Positions 31,369 through 39,739 are shown, numbered from the stretch's first letter. The stretch: 42,850 nt of DNA from Chitinophagales bacterium (GCA_026461075.1 JAPJNH010000134.1:1-42850), one strand, 5' to 3'. Numbers and translations are program-made. Notes: generated from the sequence alone by a model not told the origin.

Positions 31369-32445
31369 GTGACTATCCTAGATCGCTACATAATTAAAAA
31401 GTTCCTCGGAACCTTTTTCTTCTCGCTTGCACTTTTTTTTACCGTCGCAATCATTATTGATTTGGTAGAAAGAGTGGATGATTTTGTGCGCTCCGCAGCC
31501 CCGTTGAGTCTTATTATTTCAAATTATTATCTGCCTTTTATCCCTTGGATTGGTGCAATCCTATTTCCTCTTTTCGTGTTTATCGCAGTATTATTTTTTA
31601 CCTCCAAATTAGCCGGGCAAAGCGAGATAATCGGAATGCTAGGTAATAGTGTGAGTTATTATAGACTGCTCGTCCCTTACCTAGTCACGTCCATTTTTTT
31701 AGCGGTACTTTTGTTTTTTGCTAACCACTATGTAGTTCCTTATTCGAACGCCAAAAAATTAGCCTTCGAGAGTACCTATTTTCCTGGAGGATATAAGTCG
31801 TCTGATCAAAATATTCACATAAGACTTTCATCTAACGACTTTCTGTTTCTTGAAAATTATAATCATCGTGAAAACGAAGGTTATAAGTTCTCTTTTGAAA
31901 AGTATGCCAATGGGAAATTAATGGAAAAAGTTTCTGCTGACCGAATTGAATGGGACTATGCAGAGAAAGCTTGGAAGCTTTATAACGTAAGGATTCGTGA
32001 CTGGAAGAAAGGGACTGAAAATTTTGTATTCGAAGAAAGTAAGATTGAGCATTACCCAATCACGCCTAACGATTTTGAAAGAAAGAAGGAAACAAAAGAG
32101 GCTATGACTACCCCAGAAATCGACCGCTTTATAGCGCAAGAGGAAGCTCGCGGGGCAGACAATTTACAATTGTTTTATGTAGAAAAATTCAGAAGAACTG
32201 CTGCTTGTTATTCCTTATTAATAATGACTCTTATCGGTGTTGCAGTTGGAGGTAGAAAATCTCGAGGCGGCACAGGAAGTTCGATTGCAATAGGCCTTTT
32301 ACTGAGTGCAAGTTATGTGCTCTTTATGCAAATGAGTACCACATTTGCTAATCAAGCCGGATTAAATCCAATTTTGGGAACCTGGATACCGAATATTTTG
32401 TTTACCCTCATTGCATTACTCTTACTACAAAGAGCGCAAAAGTAA
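31369..32445 (+). CDS. lptG: LptF/LptG-type lipopolysaccharide export permease
   Basis: Inner-membrane permease that, with LptB, pulls lipopolysaccharide from the inner membrane. The 358-residue protein starts with a GTG codon (MTILDRYIIKKFLG), as LptG begins with LDRYI. Three N-terminal membrane helices, a periplasmic beta-jellyroll (about 115-265) and three C-terminal helices match the YjgP/YjgQ fold. Assignment to LptG rather than LptF rests on the N-terminus only. Transcribed from its own promoter inside tgt and 4 bases upstream of the TonB receptor gene, so the two are probably co-expressed. Confidence 0.88.
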   Translation: MTILDRYIIKKFLGTFFFSLALFFTVAIIIDLVERVDDFVRSAAPLSLIISNYYLPFIPWIGAILFPLFVFIAVLFFTSKLAGQSEIIGMLGNSVSYYRLLVPYLVTSIFLAVLLFFANHYVVPYSNAKKLAFESTYFPGGYKSSDQNIHIRLSSNDFLFLENYNHRENEGYKFSFEKYANGKLMEKVSADRIEWDYAEKAWKLYNVRIRDWKKGTENFVFEESKIEHYPITPNDFERKKETKEAMTTPEIDRFIAQEEARGADNLQLFYVEKFRRTAACYSLLIMTLIGVAVGGRKSRGGTGSSIAIGLLLSASYVLFMQMSTTFANQAGLNPILGTWIPNILFTLIALLLLQRAQK

Positions 32446-32449
32446 GCTT

Positions 32450-34459
32450 ATGAAATTTACGATACTCGCTTCCTTGTTTATACTAATAGTCGGCTTTAAT
32501 CTGAATGCTCAGGATACGACAAATCAACCACTACGAAAGAATCTTGGCGAACTAAAAATACAGTCTGTTGAGAATGGTACTTCTATTCGTTTAAAATCAA
32601 CTATTAACGAAGAAAAACTGGGTTTGACAGAATTGAAGAAAAACGCCTGTTGTAATTTGGCAGAGAGCTTTGAAAGTTCTGCTACAGTTGAAGTTGGTTA
32701 TAGCAATCCAGTTACGGGTACCAAACAAATTCAAATGTTAGGTCTAGCCGGCACCTACGTTCAAATCATGTATGATCAATTGCCTGGCGTTAGAGGATTA
32801 AATCAATGGTTTGGACTAGAACAAATACCTGCTACTTTTATTGACGCTATTTATGTAAACAAAGGTCCTGGAAGCGTAGTGAATGGCTTCGAAAGTATGA
32901 GCGGGCAAATTGATGTTGAATTGCAAAAGCCAGAAAAAGCAGACAAGCTGATTATAAATGCATATGCTAATTCATTTAATCGCCAAGAAATAAATCTTCA
33001 TAAAACATTTAAAGTAAATCAACGTTGGAGTACTTTATTAGAAGCACACGCCAGCAGATTTGAATACCAAAAAGAATTTTACGACAACTTCGTTAGAACA
33101 CCACAAATCCGTCAGTATAGCTTTATTCATCGTTGGAAATATGATTCTTATCGAAGAGTTGAAACCATGTTTGGCATAAAAGCAAACGGTCAGTTACGTT
33201 GGGGCGGACAAAGTACAGCCTACCCTGTATTAAATAAAATCTCAGCCAACATTTATGCCTTCGGGTTAAGGGCAAACAAAATAGATGGATTCAACAAAAC
33301 AAGTATTCGATTGAATGATTGTGGATCGCATGGTATTGGCTTTCAAACTCAATACAATTTCCAAAATCAAGAAGGATTTTTCGGCTCTAGATACTATACA
33401 GGTATCGATCAATCATTCTATTTTAACGCCATACATCAATACGAATTTGAAGGCACTGGCCACAGTTTTAAAGACGGTATAAGCTTTTTAAGGCAGGATT
33501 ATGAAGAAGGGTTTACTTCCGCTTCCGAAAACTATAAGCAGGTAGTAAAAGAAGTGATTCCAGGCGCTTTCTTAGAGTATAGCTATGTTTCATCAGATGA
33601 TAAATGGTCCTTGCTCATTGGACAAAGAATTGATCACCAGTCGAGGATTAATAAATGGATTTATACGCCACGATTACATCTTCGTTACTCACTTGCGGCC
33701 AATCAAAGCATTCGACTTTCTGCAGGAAGCGGATTTAAAAGCAAATTTTTATTGGCAGAAAATCCTGGCGTGTTGAATACTACCCGACGCCTAGTGCAGC
33801 TCGACCCATTATTAGCACCAGAACAATGCGAGAACTACGGTATTAATTATTCGATTAAATGGAAAGGCGACAACTTATTTAGCGTAGATTATTTCTATAC
33901 CCATTTCACGAATCAAATTGTGGTTGATATGGACTTTTCGCCCTATGAAACATTGGTTTATAATTTGAAAGGAAACTCCTTCAGTAAAGCTTTACAAGTG
34001 GAAGCGTTTCTTAAAATAATCGACAACCTCTTCGTTCGTCTTGCCTACAAAAATACCGATGTACAGTGGATGCAAAGAGGTGTGATGACCCAAGTAATGC
34101 TCGTTCCAAAACATAGAGCTTTATTCAATATTGCTTATTCAACCAAAAATCAAAAGTGGAAGTTCGATTTCACTACACAATGGGTGGGGCGCCAACGTCT
34201 ACCGCATTATGAAGGATTAAGTACTATGCAAAACATCGGTGATTACAGTCCGAATTACTTCAGACATCTAGGTCAAATCACCTATACAGTAAAAGATTGG
34301 GAGTATTATGTCGGAGGAGAAAACTTGAGCAATTTCAAGCAAAACAATATCCTATTGTATTTGAATGAACCAACTGGTACCTATTTCGATGCAAACTACA
34401 ATTGGGGACCCGTAACTGGCAGACAACTTTATGCTGGCTTAAGATGGACTATTCATTAA
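32450..34459 (+). CDS. TonB-dependent outer-membrane receptor
   Basis: A 669-residue outer-membrane receptor. ATG at 32450 gives a signal peptide (MKFTILASLFILIVGFNLNAQ). There is no N-terminal carboxypeptidase-regulatory domain; the plug begins at once, with NACCNLAESFESSATVEVGY and IQMLGLAGTYVQIMYDQLPG, YVNKGPGSVVNGFESMSGQIDVEL, then the barrel. The Cys-Cys pair just before the plug core is a recognisable feature of a family that I recall in metal-related settings, though no metal gene adjoins it here, so the ligand is unknown. Starts 4 bases after lptG. Its end overlaps rluD on the other strand by 11 bases. Confidence 0.9.
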   Translation: MKFTILASLFILIVGFNLNAQDTTNQPLRKNLGELKIQSVENGTSIRLKSTINEEKLGLTELKKNACCNLAESFESSATVEVGYSNPVTGTKQIQMLGLAGTYVQIMYDQLPGVRGLNQWFGLEQIPATFIDAIYVNKGPGSVVNGFESMSGQIDVELQKPEKADKLIINAYANSFNRQEINLHKTFKVNQRWSTLLEAHASRFEYQKEFYDNFVRTPQIRQYSFIHRWKYDSYRRVETMFGIKANGQLRWGGQSTAYPVLNKISANIYAFGLRANKIDGFNKTSIRLNDCGSHGIGFQTQYNFQNQEGFFGSRYYTGIDQSFYFNAIHQYEFEGTGHSFKDGISFLRQDYEEGFTSASENYKQVVKEVIPGAFLEYSYVSSDDKWSLLIGQRIDHQSRINKWIYTPRLHLRYSLAANQSIRLSAGSGFKSKFLLAENPGVLNTTRRLVQLDPLLAPEQCENYGINYSIKWKGDNLFSVDYFYTHFTNQIVVDMDFSPYETLVYNLKGNSFSKALQVEAFLKIIDNLFVRLAYKNTDVQWMQRGVMTQVMLVPKHRALFNIAYSTKNQKWKFDFTTQWVGRQRLPHYEGLSTMQNIGDYSPNYFRHLGQITYTVKDWEYYVGGENLSNFKQNNILLYLNEPTGTYFDANYNWGPVTGRQLYAGLRWTIH

Positions 34460-35522
34460 GCGCACTTACATAAGTCCTCCACTTCGAAATCACTTGAACC
34501 ATATCTTGTGGTAAATCCGACTCGAAAAACACCTTTTCCTTTGTATGAGGATGAATGAAGCCCAATGACTTTGCATGCAAAGCTTGACGATTACAAAGTG
34601 AGAAACAATTCTCAACGAACTGTTTGTATTTACTATAAATGGTTCCTTTGACAATCCTATCTCCGCCATAAGTATCATCAGCAAAAAGCGGATGTCCGAT
34701 ATGCGAGAAATGCACACGAATTTGGTGCGTGCGTCCTGTTTCTAACTGACATTCTATTAAAGTAACGTAGCCGAAACGCTCTAACACTTTATAATGCGTT
34801 ACAGCATGCTTCCCTTTATCTTCTTCTTGATAAACGCAGAACTTCTGTCTATCGGTAGCACTTCTTCCAATATTGCCACGTATAGTTCCAGAATCATCCT
34901 GAAGATTTCCCCATACCAAGGCAATATATTTACGATCAATGGTATGATGAAAAAACTGATGATTTAACAACTCCATTGCTCTTTCTTCCTTCGCCACGAC
35001 CAACAAACCAGAGGTCATTTTATCAATGCGATGTACCAAAAAAGGACGAACTCCTTTTAAAATAGCCTTTTCTTCATCCGAAAGTGCTTTAACACCGTCC
35101 CAATCTAAACCTCGTTTTTGAAAAAGAAAATAATGCAATAACCCATTTACTAAGGTGCCATTAAAATTGCCGACACCAGGATGAACAACCATTCCAGCAG
35201 GTTTATTAACGATTGCTATATAGTCATCTTCATAAGCAATATTCAGATCCATTTTCTCAGGAATAAGAAAATAATCAACCGGCTCTTCACTATAAACTAC
35301 TGTGATTAAATCGTTCGGCTTTACCTTATAATTATTTCGCGTTGGAAGTCCATTCACTAATACATTACCGGCTTCAATTCCTATCTGAACTTTGTTTCTG
35401 CTAATCCCTTCAATTCGGCCCATTAAAAATTTGTCAATTCTCAACGGCTCTTGACCGCGATCAATGGTAAATTGTCGATGTACGAATAAATCTTCCTGTT
35501 CTAGCTGAACCGCGTTTTCCAT
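34449..35522 (-). CDS. rluD: RluA/RluD family pseudouridine synthase
   Basis: Makes pseudouridine in 23S rRNA or tRNA; the exact site is inferred. The 357-residue protein has an N-terminal S4-like RNA-binding domain (LRIDKFLMGRIEGISRNKVQIGIEAGNVLVNG) and a catalytic core with the HRIDKMTSGLLVVAK segment, in which the Asp is the catalytic residue, and TGRTHQIRVHFSHIGHPLFAD. It also carries a longer central segment than usual. A one-mismatch -7 box (GACTTTTG, 35534-35527) sits 4 bases before its ATG. Confidence 0.88.
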   Translation of the reverse strand: MENAVQLEQEDLFVHRQFTIDRGQEPLRIDKFLMGRIEGISRNKVQIGIEAGNVLVNGLPTRNNYKVKPNDLITVVYSEEPVDYFLIPEKMDLNIAYEDDYIAIVNKPAGMVVHPGVGNFNGTLVNGLLHYFLFQKRGLDWDGVKALSDEEKAILKGVRPFLVHRIDKMTSGLLVVAKEERAMELLNHQFFHHTIDRKYIALVWGNLQDDSGTIRGNIGRSATDRQKFCVYQEEDKGKHAVTHYKVLERFGYVTLIECQLETGRTHQIRVHFSHIGHPLFADDTYGGDRIVKGTIYSKYKQFVENCFSLCNRQALHAKSLGFIHPHTKEKVFFESDLPQDMVQVISKWRTYVSALNE

Positions 35523-35587
35523 TATACAAAAGTCGAAAAAAAATAAGACTAATTGAATAAAAATCAGTCAACAATAAAGGTTAATAT

Positions 35588-35595
35588 TATATTTG
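35588..35595 (+). promoter_or_regulatory. -7 box of the PorP/SprF gene, 5 bases before the ATG
   Basis: TATATTTG matches TAnnTTTG, followed by tacta and the ATG at 35601. A TTG lies too far upstream (32 bases) for a -33 element. Confidence 0.5.
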
Positions 35596-35600
35596 TACTA

Positions 35601-36662
35601 ATGAAAAAAGCGCGCAACTACCTTTTTCTATTCATAAGCCTGTTTATACTCAAAGGGGCTGTAAATGCTCAGGATATTCATTTCTCCCAATACTACCTCT
35701 CTCCTCTCACGCAAAATCCGTCGCTAACTGGAAGTTTCAGTGAATTATATCGCTTTTCTGCTATCTACAGAAATCAATGGTACTCCGTTAGTAATCAACC
35801 CTTTCAGACCGGTGCAATTTCCTATGATGTAGCGCTTAAAGAAGATAAATACTTCCTAAAAGGCAGCACACCGAGTGAGAAAAACTACTTCGCATATGGG
35901 GGTATTTTGTTTTACGATCAGAGTGGCCTTGGTAAGCTTTCCAATTTAACCATTATGGGTTCGGGTGCTTATCAGCTATACCTGAATAAATACAATCGTT
36001 TGTCTTTTGGATTGCAGGCAGGAATTTCGCAGCGAAAAATCGATTATGCGCAGTTGTTGGTAAATAACCAATACAATACAGGTTCGGGGACTTTCGATCC
36101 AACGCTGCCATCCAATGAATCATTTAACAACAATCAAATCCTTTATGCCAATGCGCATTTGGGGATGGGATATACCAAATCGTTCAAGAATCAAAAGAAC
36201 AAACTTTTTGTAGGTGCAGCCTATTTTAATTTATTAAAACCCAAAGAGAGCTTTTTAAATACAGCAAACCAATTACAGCCCAGATACACTTCCTATTTGG
36301 CTTTTGATCATTATGTGGATGCGAAAAAGTATTGGAGAATATTAGTAAACTTCCAATCGCAAAACAAGGCACAGGAATATAATTTAGGTTTCCTAAAAAG
36401 CTATAAGATTGCTTCTATAACGTATTTTATTTGGGGCACTCAAATGCGCCTTTCACTTTCCAATTCGAACTGGGATGCTTTAATTCCCCATTTTGGTATT
36501 AAATATGCCAATTGGCGAATGGGTTTTAGCTATGATTTGAATTTATCTAGTTTAAGAAAAGCCTCACAAGTGCAAGGTGGCTTTGAAATCGCCTTGCTGT
36601 ATGCCTTTGGGGCTACAAAGAATCATGTTTACAACATGATTTCTCCTTGTCAATCGATGTAG
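35601..36662 (+). CDS. PorP/SprF family T9SS-associated membrane protein
   Basis: A 353-residue outer-membrane protein of the PorP/SprF family, which helps anchor or export type IX cargo. The start at 35601 gives a signal peptide (MKKARNYLFLFISLFILKGAVNAQ), then the family's opening DIHFSQYYLSPLTQNPSLTG and RFSAIYRNQWYSV, then beta strands to a C-terminal YDLNLSSLRKASQ. PorP/SprF genes usually follow a large adhesin-like cargo gene; none precedes it here, and it stands beside an orphan secreted protein instead. SprA at the window start fits the same system. Confidence 0.9.
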   Translation: MKKARNYLFLFISLFILKGAVNAQDIHFSQYYLSPLTQNPSLTGSFSELYRFSAIYRNQWYSVSNQPFQTGAISYDVALKEDKYFLKGSTPSEKNYFAYGGILFYDQSGLGKLSNLTIMGSGAYQLYLNKYNRLSFGLQAGISQRKIDYAQLLVNNQYNTGSGTFDPTLPSNESFNNNQILYANAHLGMGYTKSFKNQKNKLFVGAAYFNLLKPKESFLNTANQLQPRYTSYLAFDHYVDAKKYWRILVNFQSQNKAQEYNLGFLKSYKIASITYFIWGTQMRLSLSNSNWDALIPHFGIKYANWRMGFSYDLNLSSLRKASQVQGGFEIALLYAFGATKNHVYNMISPCQSM

Positions 36663-36798
36663 ATTGATCAAATTCTACGTATTTCCACTTATTATTTCTG
36701 CGTAAACCACTATAAGAACCGTTAGTTGTACGGATTTCATAGACCCCATTTGTGTGATATCATTGCATCAGACATTAATCACAACAAAATACAAGGTC

Positions 36799-37167
36799 AT
36801 GAAAACAAAAATAGCAAGCGTAGTACTTAGCTTTTCAATAGCTCTACTTCTAATTTTTTCTTTTGCCTCAAGTTTTGCAAAATCAAGTTTAACAAACACT
36901 AATGGTGTAGATAATACCCCTTCGTTTTTGTCGCCAGGAGCGGTGGTAAGTAGCAACTCCTTGACACAAGTTACGAAAGGTGAATACCAATACTTTTTCA
37001 AGAAAGACGCAGCAAATAGCTATCAGTTTTTGTACATGCAAAGAGTGCCTAGCAATGCTTCATTAGAAAATGCTGCTAACGAAGAAGTGGTAAAAATTGA
37101 CATCAATAACCAATCCTTCCTATTCTCTACAAATACAGGCCGTCCAACTTTATTGGCTAGCCGTTAA
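36799..37167 (+). CDS. Unrecognised secreted protein, 122 residues
   Basis: I do not recognise this protein. The ATG at 36799 (MKTKIASVVLSFSIALLLIF) gives a signal peptide with possible cleavage after FAKS or ASS. The mature part, about 90 residues, has two tyrosine/phenylalanine-rich stretches (KGEYQYFFKKDAANSYQFLY) and a C-terminal FLFSTNTGRPTLLASR. No Cys. The in-frame extension upstream from 36754 lacks a plausible start. It follows the PorP/SprF gene after a 136-base gap with no clear promoter, so it may be co-transcribed. Likely exported, lineage-specific. Confidence 0.6.
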   Translation: MKTKIASVVLSFSIALLLIFSFASSFAKSSLTNTNGVDNTPSFLSPGAVVSSNSLTQVTKGEYQYFFKKDAANSYQFLYMQRVPSNASLENAANEEVVKIDINNQSFLFSTNTGRPTLLASR

Positions 37168-37186
37168 GATACATTCGAATCACCCA

Positions 37187-37206
37187 GGCTATGACGACTC
37201 ATAGTC
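37187..37206 (+). other. Hairpin in the gap after the orphan secreted gene
   Basis: GGCTATGA pairs with TCATAGTC (one G-T wobble) around cgac. Not followed by a T-run. Confidence 0.4.
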
Positions 37207-37235
37207 TAACAGGAATTACTCCTCCTCAATTACAG

Positions 37236-37261
37236 GCCGAAATTGCTTTTGCGATTTCGGC
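37236..37261 (+). other. 11-base hairpin with a TTTT loop
   Basis: GCCGAAATTGC (37236-37246) pairs with GCGATTTCGGC (37251-37261), one G-T wobble, TTTT loop. Without a clear T-run, so it is a weak terminator candidate or an RNA element. The 166-base gap 37168-37333 otherwise holds the promoter of the 51-residue gene. Confidence 0.55.
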
Positions 37262-37280
37262 TTCGTAAATTCTAGAAGAT

Positions 37281-37310
37281 TTTGAAGATTACGAAAATTT
37301 ACTAATTTTG
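37281..37310 (+). promoter_or_regulatory. Promoter of the 51-residue membrane protein gene
   Basis: TTTG (37281-37284), an 18-base spacer and TAATTTTG (37303-37310), near-consensus at both elements. The ATG is 23 bases downstream. Confidence 0.65.
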
Positions 37311-37333
37311 CATTAAATCAAAAACGCCTAAAA

Positions 37334-37489
37334 ATGTCTAATCCTAAAAATAACCGCGGTTTATTTGCCATCGGCACTGTAATTTCTCTAGTTGCAATGA
37401 TTGCTATGCTTGTTTATATGCCAGCAGGCTTTTGGATTTTCCTTCCTTTCGTAGTTGCATTCGCAGGAAAAGCTTTCGATATTATCTAA
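37334..37489 (+). CDS. Small membrane protein, 51 residues
   Basis: A short gene encoding 51 residues, starting MSNPKNNRGLFAIGTVISLV. A basic N-terminus precedes two hydrophobic segments (about 10-29, LFAIGTVISLVAMIAMLVYM, and about 31-46, GFWIFLPFVVAFAG), so a helical-hairpin membrane protein is likely. It has its own near-consensus promoter and a terminator 27 bases after its stop, so it is a self-contained unit between the orphan secreted gene and tilS. I do not recognise a family. Real expression is likely from these flanking signals. Confidence 0.65.
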   Translation: MSNPKNNRGLFAIGTVISLVAMIAMLVYMPAGFWIFLPFVVAFAGKAFDII

Positions 37490-37503
37490 GGTAATCCTTA
37501 AAA

Positions 37504-38853
37504 TTAAATACTTTCTAAAAGGTCAATTTCTAATCGAAGTTGGCCTTTTTTGTTTTGGTCAAAGCCATCGGCTACTCGCAATGGCCACACGGCAATTATC
37601 TTAGCGTCAAGTTCTACCACCAAAGCCTGTTCTTTAGAATTTCGGTCGTACTTATGACTGACAAATAAATCACTTAACTTTTTTGATCCGTTTAATCCTC
37701 TTAGACGAATTTTATCTCCCTCGCGCCACCTTCTTATCGTTAAATGTTTACCTGTTTCAGCTTTGTCCAGATAAACAATGAATTTAGATTTTGCAGCTTC
37801 ATTTTCATTCCTCACACAGATATTATACGTAGCGCTGTCATCAACAATTTGCTGTTCAGTTCCGTCTTGAATTTTAAGTAATAATTCCAATGGAGTTTTA
37901 AGGACGTTATTCTGAAAAACTAATTCTAATCGATCACGCAAAAGGCGCAACTCCCCACCATGCAATAAAATCTTACGTTCACCATCATAGGATTCATAAA
38001 CTTGTTGCAATTGCCTATAATTAGACTCATTAAACCCTAAATTTCCAATCCACGCATGTAGAATACTTCGAAAGGCAGGAATGGATCTTAAAGCTTCCAA
38101 GGTCAGATACTCACCAGATTGGGTAGTAATCAAATTAGCTTTTAAAAACTGTTGTAGAAAAAAATCCATTAGCGACGCCTCATCTTTCCAAACCTCAACA
38201 TTGTGAATCATTGTCTTCTTAAAGGCTGGAATCCGCGATTCAATCATCGGCACCAATTGCTTACGCACATAATTGCGATTATAATCGTCTTTAAAATTGC
38301 TCGAATCTTGACTCCATTCCCATTTATTTTCTAAAGCTAGATTTTCAATTTCTGCTTTATAAAAATCAAGTAAGGGACGCAAATGATTACCAGAATGATA
38401 ATTCATCCCTTTCAATCCTTGCAAACCAGCACCGCGAAACTGATGTAGTAAAACCGTTTCAATTTGATCGTCGGCATGGTGCGCTGATAACAAAAAATCT
38501 AAATTATTCTCTTGCAGCAAATCCTTAAACCAACGATATCGTATATTACGAGCGGCAGCTTGCAGATTTTCATTTTCCAAAACTCTTTTTTCTTCGTCAG
38601 TAACAACCTTAAGGTGTAATTTTAAATCATTCTTTTTTGCAAACTCCTGACAAAAGCGACTATTCACTGCTGACTCCTCCCCTCTTAATTGATAATTAAC
38701 GTGAGCCAGTTCAAATGGTAGCTCCAATTTAAGAAAAAGTTGTGCCAGCACGACTGAATCAACTCCGCCACTAAAGGCCAATAAGTAACGACACTCCTCT
38801 TTGGGAAGAAGAGTTTGAAGGTGTCTGCAAAATTCTCTTAATTGACTTTCCAC
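37504..38853 (-). CDS. tilS: tRNA(Ile)-lysidine synthase TilS
   Basis: Makes lysidine at position 34 of the AUA-reading tRNA(Ile), an essential reaction. The 449-residue protein starts with GTG (VESQLREFCRH) and has the PP-loop SGGVDS at 28-33, HVNYQLRGEES, SAHHADDQIETVLLHQFRGAGLQGLKG and a C-terminal RRWREGDKIRLRGLNGSKKLSDLFV. TATCTTTA (38865-38858) lies 4 bases before the GTG. Its 3' end contains the terminator of the opposing 51-residue gene. Confidence 0.95.
   Translation of the reverse strand: MESQLREFCRHLQTLLPKEECRYLLAFSGGVDSVVLAQLFLKLELPFELAHVNYQLRGEESAVNSRFCQEFAKKNDLKLHLKVVTDEEKRVLENENLQAAARNIRYRWFKDLLQENNLDFLLSAHHADDQIETVLLHQFRGAGLQGLKGMNYHSGNHLRPLLDFYKAEIENLALENKWEWSQDSSNFKDDYNRNYVRKQLVPMIESRIPAFKKTMIHNVEVWKDEASLMDFFLQQFLKANLITTQSGEYLTLEALRSIPAFRSILHAWIGNLGFNESNYRQLQQVYESYDGERKILLHGGELRLLRDRLELVFQNNVLKTPLELLLKIQDGTEQQIVDDSATYNICVRNENEAAKSKFIVYLDKAETGKHLTIRRWREGDKIRLRGLNGSKKLSDLFVSHKYDRNSKEQALVVELDAKIIAVWPLRVADGFDQNKKGQLRLEIDLLESI
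37517..37551 (+). terminator. Terminator of the 51-residue gene, within the end of tilS
   Basis: AAAAGGTCAA (37517-37526) pairs with TTGGCCTTTT (37540-37549), one G-T wobble, 13-base loop, then a T-run to 37551. It overlaps the last tilS codons, which also form a stem. Confidence 0.6.
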
Positions 38854-38857
38854 CTCT

Positions 38858-38865
38858 TAAAGATA
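38858..38865 (-). promoter_or_regulatory. -7 box of tilS, 4 bases before the GTG
   Basis: TATCTTTA on the minus strand, then agag, then GTG. Shares its arrangement with lptG. The rest of the 195-base gap to the NYN gene is AT-rich. Confidence 0.5.
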
Positions 38866-39001
38866 GCATTTTGGCTAAAAATTATGGCAGTTCAAATCAG
38901 TTTAAAATAATTCACTATACCTAACCTCAACAGAACCTACTACGTTTAATTTTCATTAAGGAATCTTTTAAAAATTCTTAATAAAGCTATGCGCTTGTGA
39001 T

Positions 39002-39009
39002 TACTTTTG
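39002..39009 (+). promoter_or_regulatory. -7 box of the NYN gene
   Basis: TACTTTTG matches TAnnTTTG; the leader to the ATG at 39049 is about 36-39 bases. Confidence 0.45.
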
Positions 39010-39048
39010 TCTAGTTGGGTCTTATTAGATATTACAATTATTTTATAG

Positions 39049-39723
39049 ATGAATAACAAAACCTTAAAAATCGCTACGTTTCTCGATGGAAATTTTTTCA
39101 TGACCATCACTGAGTATTATAAATTTCAACACCCACGTCAGCAGTATCTTTCCTTCTCTGGTTTAACAGAATTCATTAAAGAAGAGGTGGCAAAATCAGA
39201 AGGTGTGGATAGTTGCTATTGTAAAATTGTAGAAACACACTGGTTTAGAGGCCGCTATAATACTTCTCAGCTCAATCAAATGATGCCAGAGGAAGCTAAA
39301 CGTTTGAAATGGATGACAAACGAGCGCTATCGTGACGACCTTTTCATGTATAATGGCATTGTTCAACACGTATATCCGCTGCAATTCGACCACAAATCTG
39401 GCAGAACGGTAGAGAAAGGAATTGATGTATGGTTTGCACTTGAAGCATTTGAACTAGCGATCTTGAAAAAGTTTGACATTGTTTGTTTGATGGCGGGTGA
39501 TACCGACTATGTTCCATTGGTGCGTAAATTAAATGGCTTAGGAATTCGTGTAATGGTTTTGGGATGGGACTTTAGTTATACTTTGCAAGATGGCAAAGTA
39601 GTTACTACTCGAACATCACAAGCATTATTAGACGAATCTTCTTACCCAGTTTTAATGGATGATATCATTAATAATCCGCGCGAACAAGAAGCTGAAATTG
39701 TAAGCGGTTTGTTCGGAGCTTAA
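39049..39723 (+). CDS. NYN domain (LabA/DUF88-like) PIN-fold protein
   Basis: A 224-residue protein with the PIN-like nuclease fold of the NYN group. Acidic residues fit a metal site: Asp in IATFLDGNFF (about 14), Asp in EKGIDVWFALEAF (about 125) and the pair in LMAGDTDYVPLVRKL. Such domains are RNA nucleases in characterised cases, but this member is not characterised as far as I know. No other domain is visible. It stands alone in front of a nuclease gene that has its own promoter. Confidence 0.85.
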   Translation: MNNKTLKIATFLDGNFFMTITEYYKFQHPRQQYLSFSGLTEFIKEEVAKSEGVDSCYCKIVETHWFRGRYNTSQLNQMMPEEAKRLKWMTNERYRDDLFMYNGIVQHVYPLQFDHKSGRTVEKGIDVWFALEAFELAILKKFDIVCLMAGDTDYVPLVRKLNGLGIRVMVLGWDFSYTLQDGKVVTTRTSQALLDESSYPVLMDDIINNPREQEAEIVSGLFGA

Positions 39724-39739
39724 GTTATTAATATCTTTG
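39709..39739 (+). promoter_or_regulatory. Promoter of the membrane-anchored nuclease gene
   Basis: TTG (39709-39711, within the end of the NYN gene), a 20-base spacer and TATCTTTG (39732-39739), both near-consensus. ATG 20 bases downstream. Confidence 0.6.
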
